The notes below the pieces were generated by a model. That model worked only from the letters and a program-made list of their open reading frames with translations. It searched no databases and was not told the origin of the DNA. 64,000 bases of DNA from Latrodectus hesperus. Lineage: Eukaryota; Arthropoda; Arachnida; Araneae; Theridiidae. Positions 25,664-39,053 of the stretch are shown piece after piece; the stretch's first letter is position 1; each line of letters starts with the position of its first letter. The position numbers and the translations under genes were made by a program. The stretch covers positions 67,377,761-67,441,760 of the forward strand of contig CM075854.1 of assembly GCA_037975125.1 (NCBI GenBank), in the 5' to 3' direction.

Positions 25664-26743
25664 TCAAACATTTTCCACATGAGTGCCATCACAGGCAATT
25701 ACGCATTGCATGCGGGAGACGGTGGACAATGTCGCTGCACGCAACATGGCACGAGGGATGTTTCCAATCTCACGCCGTATAGAATCCTTTAAGTCCGACA
25801 ATGTTTGAGAATTGCACAGATAAACTCTGGATTTGAGATAGCCCCAAAACCGGAAATCCATAGGCGTCAGATCTGGGGATCGCGCAGGCCACGGAAAAGG
25901 ATAATAGCGTGAGATGATGCGATCACCAAAATGCTGATCTAGGAGCCTTTTAACTGACCTCGCTATATGTGGAGGTGCGCCATCTTGCATCCAAACAATG
26001 TCATTGAGTGCATTCAGCCGACGCAACTCCGGTAAGACATAATTTTTCAGCATGGCTGCATACCGAGGGCCCGTTACAGAACATGTTGCAGGGCCAGTCG
26101 GGGTCGTTTCCTCAAAGAAGAACGGGCCCAGAACAAATGTAGCTGTAATGCCGCACCACGCAGTCACTTTGGCGTCAAATAATGGTACTGGCGCCACAGC
26201 ATGAGGATTCGTCTCTCCCCAGTGCACACAATTCTTTGTGTTAATGCTGCCATTTAAGGTGAAATGCGCCTCGTCCGTCCATAGTATGCGAAGTGGCCAG
26301 TCGTTTTCTGCATCATATCATAACAAAAATGCATTTGCGAAGTCCAGACGTTGTTGTGGGTCACCCGGCTCCAACATCTGGACGCGCTGGAACCGATAGG
26401 GAAACATGTGAAGTACCTAGAGCAAGAGCTTGCGGACCGTTGAATTCGGAATATCCAACACGCGCGCTATGCCTCTTGCTGTTTCTGTGTGTCCTGCAGT
26501 CACTGTATGGTGCACTTCCATGACAACGTCCTCAGAAACAGTTGGCCGTCCGGAGCGCTGTTTGTCACAGGTGCAGCCTGTATCTTCGAATTTCCGCACT
26601 AAATCACGCAGAGCTTGCAGAGTACATGGGCCGCGTCGTTGTCGATGATTGCGGCGATACACACGCAAGGCTTCCGCAGCGTTCATCCCATTTTGGTAAT
26701 AGAGTTTGATCAATTCACCGCGAACTTTCCTGGGAAGACTCAT
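25664..26743 (-). pseudogene. Mariner-superfamily transposase, two in-frame stops
   Basis: A DNA transposase that would bind the element's inverted repeats and move it into TA sites. One 359-codon frame runs from the ATG at 26743 to the stop at 25664. Residues 1-108 form the DNA-binding part: a helix-turn-helix with RKVRGELIKLYYQNGMNAAE, then SGRPTVSEDV, then a second helix pair ending STVRKLLL. A TAG stands at codon 109 (26417-26419) and a TGA at codon 142 (26318-26320). The frame is otherwise uninterrupted. Catalytic residues are Asp157 (ILWTDEAHF), Asp254 (IVWMQDGAPPH) and Asp296 (SPDLTPMDFRFWG), with 41 residues between the last two, so DD41D. A DD41D group called Visitor has been described, but membership is only a suggestion here. 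There are no frameshifts, so the copy died by point mutation only. Confidence 0.88.
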
Positions 26744-26935
26744 ATCTTCGGCATGTTCGAGTTCCCGAATGACGACTTCGCATACCCGCTTGGTATTTTA
26801 TAGGTTTCCTACGCTGAATATCTGGCGACCGGCGTTCTGTGATTGGTTTCTTGACTCTGTCACATACAAATTTATTGCGTGCGCCCAGATCGTGTTTTAT
26901 TGGCCGGTTTTCAGAACTCTTTTTTGTGTTTGCAG

Positions 26936-27211
26936 AACACGTCCGTTTTTAGACATATCGGTACCGTTTCAACGCTATATAGGGTTTTCGCATGTGCTGA
27001 ACATTTTGCGATGGTAAAAAGTAGACGTTGCCATTCGAAAATTTCAAGTTTCTGTCACTATAACTGTAACCGCGAGGGCCACTGTGTTGCCATTCACAGA
27101 ATCTCGAGCGCATATCTCAAAAGAACTATATTTGAAATATCATCTTGATCGGTTAAATAGAATGGACGCTAGAAGTGCAGATGTTGGCAAAGTTTTTTTA
27201 TAATCACCCTG
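26936..27211. repeat. Right 276-bp terminal inverted repeat
   Basis: Reverse-complement partner of 25280-25555. It ends ATAATCACCCTG followed by the TA duplication at 27212-27213. Confidence 0.9.
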
Positions 27212-27650
27212 TATATTACCCTATGCAAAGACAAAAGATAAATGCTTGGTGATAACTTTAGATTCTCCCAGCTTCTCTTCAAAATAATCCACCTTTCTTC
27301 AGCAAGAGTGGTACTGTCCTCTATTATATATTACCCTATGCAAAGACAAAAGATAAATGCTTGGTGATAACTTTAGATTCTCCCAGCTTCTCTTCAAAAT
27401 AATCCACCTTTCTTCAGCAAGAGTGGTACTGTCCTCTATTATATATTACCCTATGCAAAGACAAAAGATAAATACTTGGGGATAGCTTTAGATTCTTCCA
27501 GCTTCCCTTCAAAGTAATCCATCTTTCTTCAGGAAGAGTGGTACTGTCCTCTATTATAATACCCTATGCAAAGACAAAAGATAAATGTGTAAGGACAGCT
27601 TTAGATTCTCCCAGCTTCTCATCAAATTAATACATCTTTCTACAGTTGTA

Positions 27651-28176
27651 ATTCTTAGTATACTGCATACAGGTCTCTGTTTCGGTGGGAATGTAGCTGT
27701 TTTGATACAACTATAAAATCAGAGTAAATTTTAGAATAATAAAATTTTATCTGTATTACTTATAATCAATGTGTCTGATAGCACGATAGCACTTATGAAA
27801 TTCAATTCATTTTCTAACAGTCATCAAATCACGAACATATATTTTAAAGTATGTTATTATCCTTAAAATATATCTGTTATGGGACATATTCGCATATTTT
27901 CATCTATTTTTGTATTTAATATCAATCTCTCCCTTTCAAAATGGCTTCTGAAAATTAACGATAGTGTTTGTATGTTTAGCTTCCGTTACTTTTTGCTAAA
28001 CTAAGTTCTTAACTTTTAAAAATAAATTACAATTAGAAATTTAAGATGTTTTAAACTCATATGTAATTAATTATTTTACTTAAACTATGAATTTTTATGG
28101 ATTTATAATAAACTATTGAAGAAGTTAAAATTTGCTAATCTATCTAAAAAATATATCTCTATTTTATGTCTACTTC

Positions 28177-28179
<3 letters not shown>
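27651..28179. other. AT-rich DNA without recognisable features
   Basis: Nothing recognisable beyond the diverging end of the tandem array at its left. Confidence 0.5.

Positions 28180-28269
<90 letters not shown>
28180..28269. repeat. (TA)n microsatellite
   Basis: A pure TA run of 90 bases, followed by a short ACACACAC stretch. Confidence 0.95.
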
Positions 28270-28272
<3 letters not shown>

Positions 28273-28277
28273 ACACA

Positions 28278-28314
28278 CAGGGTGCGCCATAACACGAATT
28301 TATGGTGCTCCCTG
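28278..28314. repeat. 37-bp palindrome resembling fused mariner-type ends
   Basis: CAGGGTGCGCCATAA and TTATGGTGCTCCCTG are imperfect reverse complements with a 7-base spacer, followed by TATA. The outermost CAGGG matches the end of the element at 25280. This could be two inverted-repeat ends left after an internal deletion, or a very small non-autonomous element. Confidence 0.45.
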
Positions 28315-28389
28315 TATAGATGCAAAAGACAAGAAGAAGGCATAGGGACCACGTCTTCATCAGGAGGGAGATGGCCAGCTATGCAAAAT

Positions 28390-28461
28390 GAACACTCTTT
28401 TCTGACATTCTCGAAGGACAAATGTCTAAAAATCTTCGAGCATTTCCCCCGAAGAGTGTTC
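28390..28461. repeat. Nested inverted repeats
   Basis: GAACACTCTT (28390-28399) pairs perfectly with AAGAGTGTTC (28452-28461). Inside it, CTCGAAG (28410-28416) pairs with CTTCGAG (28434-28440). It lies in a short GC-richer stretch just beyond the 28278 palindrome. Both strands have short open frames, none recognisable. Confidence 0.6.
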
Positions 28462-28480
28462 GTATTAAAAGAATAAATAT

Positions 28481-30593
<2,113 letters not shown>

Positions 30594-30735
30594 TATTATA
30601 TATATGAATAATATATGAATAATTTTATAAATACAATTTGATAAATTGTGACCACTCTTCAGTTTGCAATATTTAAATAACAAATGATTTATTCGAGTAA
30701 TTTTCTATTACTAAATTTTTCACAAATACATTGGA

Positions 30736-31008
30736 TTAACAATTCAAACGGAGGGAAAATTGCAAATTCTTGGTGTACTTTGGCGACAATGCGTGCCGTG
30801 AGACATAAAATAACAAAATAACAATTTTGAAAAATAAACAGACGACGTTTGCCATCATTGAGTTGCAAAAGTGATTTTTCTGCTTTCTCTGTCGACTACA
30901 ATTTGGCACGCAACTGACGTGTTTTGGGCACAAAATTGATCGTGATGGTGAATTTAATGTAGACTTTTTATTGAAGGTGAGTGTAAATACTTAAAAGTCA
31001 GTACTGAC
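30736..31008 (+). promoter_or_regulatory. Candidate promoter / non-coding first exon
   Basis: A small island with several CpGs amid AT-rich DNA. It contains ACTGACGTG (a CRE-like TGACGT, about 30911-30919) and ends in TTGAAG followed by GTGAGTGTAA, a good match to a 5' splice site with the cut after 30976. Just inside the would-be intron is the perfect 12-base palindrome GTCAGTACTGAC (30997-31008). The ATG triplets near the donor open only a few codons. If real, it would be an untranslated first exon of a plus-strand gene. Splice-like words occur by chance, so this remains a candidate. Confidence 0.25.
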
Positions 31009-34000
31009 ATTGACTTCCCTTCTTTATTTATTGACTATGTTGAAGAAGTCAAGTTGTTATGTCCATATTTGTGGTAAATATTATATGCGTTTTATTTTGT
31101 AGAAAATGTTGCTTATAGAAATTCGAAAAAAAAAACTAAATTCATTGTCAATATTCACGTTTGGTGACTTTTATATTATGCAGCGTATATAAATTACAAA
31201 ATTCTTGCCATTACAGTATATAAGAACATCAAAATTTGTTATTAAATGTTTGTAATGAAATGAAATTTAGGCTAGAATAAAGCTGTTGTTTCCTCATTCT
31301 TTCATGATATAAATCCATATATGTGTGATTATATTCATGCCATTAAAGATATTATTTTCAAGTGTTTTTAAACGCTACCATATTCATGAAAAAATAGTAC
31401 AAGATATATCCTATTCATGCAAAAATAATACAACATTACTTCAGTACATATAGACAAAGATATGAATGATACATTTTGCAGCTAATAATGTGCTGTTTAT
31501 TTGAAAAATAATTAATAATTTTCAATAATCATGGTAACATAGAATTAAATATTAATTTTGTAAGAAATACTTATATATAAGTAACTTAAACCAACATCTT
31601 AAATAAATTTCCTTCATTGTTCTGAAAATTCCCGTCACAAAGTGTAAAATGAAAAGAGAATAATATTAAAAAGCACTCAAGAGCAAATACCACTTTTCAA
31701 ATTTTAACCTAAATTAAGGGAACCTTTTAAATCTTATAGTACATTTTTCCTGCCATTGCAAGAATCCCCACTAACTTATGATATTTATTTTTTGTTGAAT
31801 TTTTGAATATAATTAATGAAATGTTATTTTTAAATAGAATAACAATAAAATACTTCCAATAATAAGAAAATATCCAACATAAGTTGACAATGAGAAGAAA
31901 TAATTGAATTAATTTTCTTAGGTTAAAAACATATTAAAATATAATTAAATATGAGCAATTATTATCATATAAAAGTATAATTTTATTCTTTAATGCTATA
32001 ATATGATATGTAAAATTTGTAAAATTAGCAAAATTCATCAAGGATGGTTAGTTTTTGGTGTTTTTTTATACACAATTTCACTAGGTAATTCAAATTACCT
32101 TGCATGTGCGCCAATGTTTTTTTACTATTTACTTAAAATTTAGGAAAAAAATTATTTGATAATATATTAAAATAGTAAACTATTTGATAGAAAAAGTAAA
32201 TTATTTGATAATATTTATAATTTGGAAGAAAAATTAAATAATTTCTTATAATATTATAATTTGGAAAAAGATTAAATCATTATGAAACAGATGTAACATA
32301 TATTCTTGGAAAGAAACTGGTTTTAGTAAATTTTTGAAGGTATTATTATTGAAGGTACTTCGTTTCAATAAGGTGTGTATACTTCTTAAAAGACAGTGGA
32401 TGATATTGAAAAAATAGGTGTAAAAATTAATAAACTATTAAAACAACATTTACTTGTCATTTAAAGTTACAAAATAAATATCAGAAATATAATATTGAGG
32501 GGATAATTTTTTACAATTTAATCTAAAACATAAATTAAAATTCGATTAAACAGAACTTCATTTGAACAGCTTTAGCCCCATGTGTGATAACCCAAAATAT
32601 ATGGGTTGTTCATGGCACTAACTTGTCAAAAAAATTTCGAAACATTTTCTAGACTACAACACTTAAATATATCAAAGCATTTGTTTTTTATCATTTTTCT
32701 TAATAAAATAAAATATTAATTTGTAAACTAATTATTATGTGCTGATAATTTAAAATAATATAGATTCGTGTCCAGAAAGAGTAGTAATAACTGCGTGCTA
32801 CTTTAAGTCTAATTTCTTTCATCGTGAACAATTTGCAGATAGTTGTACATTAATATGCTTTCGTTATTTGATCATTTTTTTAGAAAATCTTTCCTATAAG
32901 TAATAATATTTTTAATTGCATAAAATATTTCTTAAAATTATAGTCTAACTGATACTTATATCACCTGTAATTAATGTGTTTTCAATGATATAGATATTTG
33001 TAAAGTTACTAAATGTGCAAGAAATATGCTTAAAATTCAACACACAAATCTTACGAAATTTTTACAATACATAAAACATTTGTGTGACCTATCTTGCAAT
33101 AAGGAATATGAAGTATAATATATGATGTGGAACTTATATTATAGAAACGTCTGTTCATATAAAAACTGAAATAAATTAAAATTTAAACATAATAAATATA
33201 TTTTAACCTATAGAAATTTAAATCTAAATAATTACAATTAAATCAATGCTAAACAAAATTTCGGGATTCTAAAACGAATGGATTTTGAAATATTCCTCAT
33301 GAATAAATAGTGACCATGGCCAATTTAGGACTAATAAAGCAATCAATAAACTAAGTCGTGACAATATTTTATTTTTTCATAAACTATTAAAATTAAAATG
33401 GATATAATATGTTAAAAGTTAGTAAGTGAAAGTTATTTTTATAATGGAAAAATTAATTCCAAGGATTACGAGCAATTTAATGGGAACTTCTAAATGAAAA
33501 ATTTTAATGTTTTTCAAGATTTTGTTAACCTTGAGTTTGAAGATTCTTAATGATGGTAAACATATTAAGCTGAAGTTTACAGTTAAAATTTTTATACATT
33601 TTTCTGTATCTTATTTTTTAATACATTATTGAAATAGTAAGAGAGAAAAAAAGAACATATTTAGTTATTTAGCGAACTATACATTCATGACTGTGAAAAT
33701 CCAACTGATTTTTTTTAATTTCCTATTTGTAATATAAATGAAATTTATTTATTATATTAATTAAAACAAATATATAAATTCAAAATATATACTCTTTATT
33801 GTACAACTGAAAACAATTTAAAATATTTTATCAAATATGCATTTTATTAATAATAAAGTAATTAATATTGAAATATAAAATTATTACAAGATTTCTCTTT
33901 TGCCTGTACTATCAATCCTAGATTGAAACATCTGAGTTGTCATATTTACATGCTGAAATCCCATTACAGAAAATCGAAATACTGAAGTAAGAAAACATAA

Positions 34001-37000
34001 ACTCCCGAAACGAATTGTGGTGTGAATTTCACATTTTAGCAATGACAAGAAACGAATCTCCAAGAACAGGAGAGTGGTTGGCGCACTTTTCTTTTAACTC
34101 CAACGGAAAGAGATCTTGAAGCGACACTATCATTTCCTTAACAACGTGATGTTATTTTTTACTTTCTTTCTCTCTCCTTACCATTTTGCATATATTTCCT
34201 TTTCCCTTTTTCTCAGAGATACTAAGAAGGAAACGAAGCGTGTTCCTGAGAAGCAAAGAATAAATCCCTTTTCTGTATAATACACCAAAAAGGAGAAAAT
34301 CCCTTTCAGTTGTGCTTAATTTGTAATATCTTCTTCAGACCTTGTTCCCCAAATACGTTTTTTTCTGCATTAATTTAGTTAAAAACTAGTCAAGATCTTA
34401 AGAAAGAATTAGAAAGTCTAATTTATTCTTCTTCCCTAATGTTAGACTTTTAAAGAAATTTTAGAGAAAGGAAAGTATAAGCTTTTGTTTTTAAGAGCTT
34501 AATGTACTAAAATAAATGTTTATAGAACGTATTCTACTTCAAATTGTTCTCTATAGCAAAACTAAGCGTGGTAGATAACTTTTTGCCTTTGCACTTGTTT
34601 ATGAAATCAAATTTAAAGCTCAATGATTTTTTTTTTACTTTTAATTTGGATTTTCCTTGAATATTTCTAGACGGCCTTTTTCTGAAGAAATTTGATGAGA
34701 AGAGCTTTCGAATAAATTTTAATCTGTTGTAATATATGTCTTGTTCAAATACTAAACAATCTAAATAAATAATACAAAGTCATTAATATGAATCAAGTAT
34801 TTCAGACGAGGTTAAGAAAAATATTATCGCTTTCATAAGGAAAATTTTATTTCCAAAGCTAAAGGTATTGTAGAAAAAACGTGAAATGTAAAATAATGTT
34901 GATATTTTGGTGATCACTCAAAAAATGCCAAATATTACAAGATATAGAAGAAATTAATATTTGAGTTTTGACATAACAAAATTTGATTTTATTCCGAATA
35001 ATTAATTAAAGACGTAATAATCGTTTTTTAAGCAATTGTTTCACTGTAACATTAAGAAATTATTGATTTGAACACATGAAGAATTCATTTCAGTTTCTTT
35101 TGATGCTTAAAATAACAATAGCAACTTAATCTTTGATAACCACAGCATTATTACTACAACGCAATGACAAATCTTAGAAATTACCAGTTGAGCTTAAAGC
35201 TTACCAGGATTTTAGTGAAGACATGGATTATATTCCAACATACTTAAAGTTGCGGGCTTTCTCTGTGACTTTTAGCATTTATTCGTGTCAAATCTCCGTG
35301 TTACTCTGTTTTGAGAATAAAAATCCCTCACTCTTACGTTGCAAACAGATGATAAATCCTGTTGTTTGTTTCTTGATCTAATTCTTTGTACTTTAAGTTT
35401 CCTGCTTTATACCAGATGTGATACTGATCCTTGTTCAACATGGACTTAATATTTTATAAATAACATTTAATCTCTTTATTTACGAAATGACGTCTGTTTG
35501 CTCAATCCAAGTGTTTTTGCTTAGGTTCTATCCATTATTTATATTATCATCATCTTTTTTTATTTCTAAATAAATTTCTTTTGAAATAATAAGCATGTCT
35601 TTAAGATCCTCCGATACATCATACAGATTTTTTTACTACGAAATTTGAATTTTTCAAATGTACATGATTAAAATTCTGTACTTATGCATCAATAATTGTC
35701 CATAAATTAAACAGACCAATTAATTGAATGTTGATAAGTCTCAATGAAATAACATGGAACATTTCAAACTAAGAGCTTAAATATTAGAAAGTTTAAAATG
35801 AGCATTTAAGTAAATATTAAGCGGTAAGACACTTAACACAATTTTAGTGTAAAAAAATTATGGAAGTCATGGAAAGAAATCTTGAAATATATGATTGTAA
35901 CAACCATGGGAATTAGTTTTATAATTTTACTGACACTATGATTTCTTTTCATTATAAATAAAACCAGAACTATTCTACCAGGAAAAGTTTAAATTATGTT
36001 TTTGGAAGAAATATATTATCAGAATTATATAGATGATTATAGAAGAATTTATCAAAATATTATAGAAGAAATATTATGCAGCTAATTAATTTCTAGCATA
36101 ATCTGCTGACAGCGACTTTTAGAACATTCATCGTGGAAATGTCTTCCGAAAGAAAATTTTCATATGATATGTGCATATTAAAGTATCACAAAACGGAAAA
36201 GTTGCAAAACATGTACTACATACAGAATGGCATACAGAAAGAAGAGATGCAACAATCATCTAAAGTTGGTTAACAGTTAGAATTGAGCCTTAAAGAATTC
36301 CATCTGAAGAACGCAGGACCATCACTGCTTAAATTGGATAAGGCTATTTTATTTTCTGTATATTCGCCCGTGAGAGTTTTAACCTGACAGTATGAGATAT
36401 TTTATCTTGTTGTGCGGTCCATCCATAGAGCCATTATCAATAGTCCTATTGAAAGACATAAACTGTGTTCAGAAGTCTTACAATTAAGTGTCATTTTATG
36501 CAATGTTGCATTAAGTATCATATTTTAAATATACATGAAAATGGCTTAAGATGTTGATATAATAATTTTTAAAGCTAATTTTTTTTTAATTTAATTATTA
36601 GTGTGAATTTGCATAGTGTAATTTAATTAATCAATTTACAATTACATTGTGGACACTAGAGCAAATTCTACCAAGACATACACAATTCAAAACTCATTCC
36701 ATTGTTTTCAAATATCCCTTTTCGTTGTGGTCACGAAGCACACGAATTTGTTTAATTATATATTCTGTTGAGATATTTTAAGTGCGGTTGTATTATGTAA
36801 ACCTTAGCACATAATAATAAAACTATTTCCAATGACATTTCTATAATTAAATGGGGTTACAATATATGCATGTACTGCTAAGACTCTAAAAATATTTAAA
36901 AAAATTTATAAGAGAAAAATTCTAAATAAATAAAATAAAAAAATAAAATTATATATTTCCCTAAACCTAGATAAGCAGATACATGAATTGAATGAAGTTT

Positions 37001-37227
37001 TAGAGATAGAGAGAGAGTTTAAAAATAATATATTAAAGATAAACTGACATAGCATCTCCTCTTTAAATTTATGTTTCAGGTTATTTCATAGACGTGAAAG
37101 TCAAAAAAGGCTTAAAATTTATGACGTCAGAATTATTTTTAAATTCTTTGAATCTGAATAGAATACTTTATAGATGCAATATTGTAATGTTCTTATCTAA
37201 TATGATAAAAAATGTGTAATTCAATTC
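31009..37227. other. AT-rich DNA with two weak islands
   Basis: No gene is recognised. At 33960-34330 the sequence is less AT-biased, with a splice-acceptor-like tract ending TTTTTCTCAG at 34216 followed by about 20 open codons. At 36139-36273 a 44-codon frame starts with ATG (MSSERKFSYDMCILKYHK) and resembles no known family. I see nothing else. Confidence 0.45.
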
Positions 37228-37253
37228 TGTCTCTCTCTCTCTCACACACACAC
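37228..37253. repeat. (CT)n(CA)n microsatellite
   Basis: A short CT run passing directly into a CA run. Confidence 0.85.
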
Positions 37254-37701
37254 TTGCAAACTTATTACTTTCATAAATTAATTAATATTAATTCTCATAG
37301 TTTTAAATCTCAACAATTTACTCAACCAATGCAATAATTTATTTGTCAATTTTTCTTTTCCAAGCAGTATATTTTCAAGTCAAAATTTTCTCATTATTTT
37401 TAAAATCTTACAACTTCTCACTTACTGATAATTTACCTTAAGCATCAACATTAATAACATTCCTTTTAAATTATTTAATTTTTATAAAGCATTTTGATGC
37501 TACATAATTACACGTACTTACATAAATATATGCCAAGGTATATGAAAGGAAGATATATGTATATATATATGTGGGGGGGCACACTCATGTCCATAAATTA
37601 AGGATGATTCAAAATAACACAAAAATTGAACTCTAAAATAAAAATTTCACATATAGAAGTATCACACAATCTTGAAGAATAAAATGCAAATTACAAGAAA
37701 T

Positions 37702-37714
37702 CACCAGGTGGCGC
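37702..37714 (+). promoter_or_regulatory. CTCF-like motif inside the Tc1 left arm
   Basis: CACCAGGTGGCGC matches the well-known core of CTCF-binding sites (AGGTGGCGC). CTCF is an insulator protein also present in arthropods. Binding is not shown; it is a sequence match only. Confidence 0.3.
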
Positions 37715-37830
37715 CGATAGTACGTCACAATGACGAGAGTGTAAGAGAAAAGTATATAAAAAATGGTTGCAAAGAAGTAAAATTGTTCACAAGCGCTTTA
37801 AAAGCCTTTCAGTGCAATAACCGCTTAGTT

Positions 37831-38861
37831 ATGGCAAAAAAGAAGCATTTGGATGATGTTTTACGTGGTAGAATTATCGGCCTTCTGGAATGTAGGCGTA
37901 CCCAACTGGAAGTTTCCGAGGAGCTTGGAATTGCCCAGAGTGTCATCTCCAGGATTTGGCAACGGTTCCAAGATGATGATAATGTGAGTAGACGTTACAG
38001 CAAATGTCGCCCCCCGAGTTACGACGCTGAATGAGAACCGATATTTATCAGTTACTGCCAAAAGAAACAGACGGAGCATCAAACCCGTCTCGTCAGCTCT
38101 CTTCAGTTACCGGTACGACATTTTCAAGGCAGACCGTGCACAGACGCTTAGGGCACATTGGTCTATATGTTCGTAGGCCTGTGTTCCACTTTCCGCAAGT
38201 CACTGATGCCTGTAATTAGCCTGGAGTAGAAAGCATGCATTGTGGACACCTCAACAGTGGTCTTGAGTGATGTTTCTTTCGGTCTGATTATCGCCGGACT
38301 TTCATATGGAGAGGGCCAGGTACCCGTTACCAAGAGAATACCATTGAACGACGCCGTTATGATGGTGCAGGACTGCTTGTTTGGAGAGGAATTATTCTGG
38401 GCTCAAGAACTAACCTGCATGTTCAGAATATAACCATGGCAGGCCACATCTATCTGGATGTCATTCGGGAACAACATGTACGTTTGTTTCGGAGCACCAT
38501 GTGTGCAGAATCTCTTTTTATGGATGACAACGCCCGTCCTCACCATACAAACATTGGAGACAAATGCCTTCAATCGTAAAATATCACCCGTATGGACTGG
38601 CCAGCATACTCTCCGGACTTGAATCCAATAGAGCATGTGTGGGACATACTTGGCCGAAAAATTGCAACCCGTCAACCCACTCCCACATGACTACCGGAAC
38701 TTCGAAGAGCATTGCTTTATGAGTGGTGTAATATTCACCAAGATCAGATCGATAATTTGATACTCAGCATGCCTAGGCGTTGTACGGCCTGTATTGCATC
38801 GTCTGGGGTGGCATACTGTGTATTAACCATTATACCAACCATGTTATATTGGTTTTTGTAA
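37831..38861 (+). pseudogene. Tc1-type DD34E transposase, broken
   Basis: An enzyme for cut-and-paste transposition into TA sites. The start is placed at the ATG 37831 (MAKKKHLDDVLRGRIIG), matching the N-terminus of the other Tc1 copy, although the frame is open back to 37672. The first helix-turn-helix runs through SEELGIAQSVISRIWQRF. A frameshift brings a stop at 38032-38034. The second DNA-binding segment (TVHRRLGHIGLYVRRP) is read in another frame. The first catalytic Asp is in LSDVSFG near 38269, followed by a frameshift near 38280 to SDYRRTFIWRGPGTRY. The second Asp is in LFMDDNARPHH (near 38520) and Glu is in SPDLNPIEHVWDILGRKIA, 34 residues later. In-frame stops lie at 38577-38579 and 38688-38690, and the frame ends with TAA at 38859-38861. 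All three catalytic positions survive, but the frame is thoroughly broken. Confidence 0.88.
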
Positions 38862-39053
38862 ATAGGTTCTTTTTTGAGATTTGCTTCAGGGAGTAAAAAT
38901 CACAATTTTTATTAATGATGTCAAACATATGGCATATTTTTTGCTCTTTACCTTTTGTTTAATAAATAGACTTCACAAATAAGTTACATTTGTTTTGCTT
39001 CTGTCTCTTTCTTTGCCTGAACTTGCATTATCCTTAATTTATGGATAGGAGTG

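Larger units (their letters stand above)
25280..27211 (-). mobile_element. Mariner-superfamily (DD41D-spaced) transposon with long inverted repeats
   Basis: A 1932-bp element flanked by TA on both sides. It starts CAGGGTGATTATAAAAAAAC at 25280 and ends with the reverse complement, allowing a base or two of difference. The similarity continues inward for 276 bp on each side (25280-25555 and 26936-27211), which is long for this superfamily. It carries one transposase frame on the minus strand. High similarity of the two ends and few lesions in the gene suggest a fairly recent insertion. Confidence 0.9.
25148..27650. repeat. 115-bp tandem repeat array, split by a transposon
   Basis: Each unit contains CCCTATGCAAAGACAAAAGA near its start and CAGCAAGAGTGGTACTGTCC near its end. 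Units begin at 25170, 27219, 27334, 27449 and 27562, giving spacings of 115, 115 and 113 bases in the intact part. A partial unit precedes 25170. The first unit runs 25170-25279 and resumes at 27214, because a mariner-type element is inserted at its TA. The first three units are nearly identical; the last two are progressively diverged, as expected at the edge of an array. The unit length is not a multiple of three and no coding is implied. Confidence 0.88.
37582..39053 (+). mobile_element. Tc1-type DD34E transposon, inactive
   Basis: The ends share the inverted core TCCATAAATTAAGGAT: left end CACTCATG... from 37582, right end ...AGGAGTG at 39053. TA follows the right end; the left flank has CA, probably a mutated TA. 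The total of about 1.47 kb is normal for the family. The transposase is on the plus strand. The left arm contains CACCAGGTGGCGC at 37702-37714. Confidence 0.87.

Noticed and set aside
26293..27017. Several plus-strand frames of 62-103 residues
   Set aside because: They are antisense to the mariner-type transposase or read through its inverted repeat and show no independent family features.
28175..28360. Minus-strand frame starting MKTWSLCLLLVFCIYTG, which looks like a secretion signal
   Set aside because: The frame runs straight into a TA microsatellite after about 30 residues and has no mature domain. A hydrophobic start alone is weak evidence, so no secreted protein is called.
36139..36273. 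44-codon ATG frame with protein-like composition
   Set aside because: Too short to judge, no recognised family and no supporting splice or promoter context.
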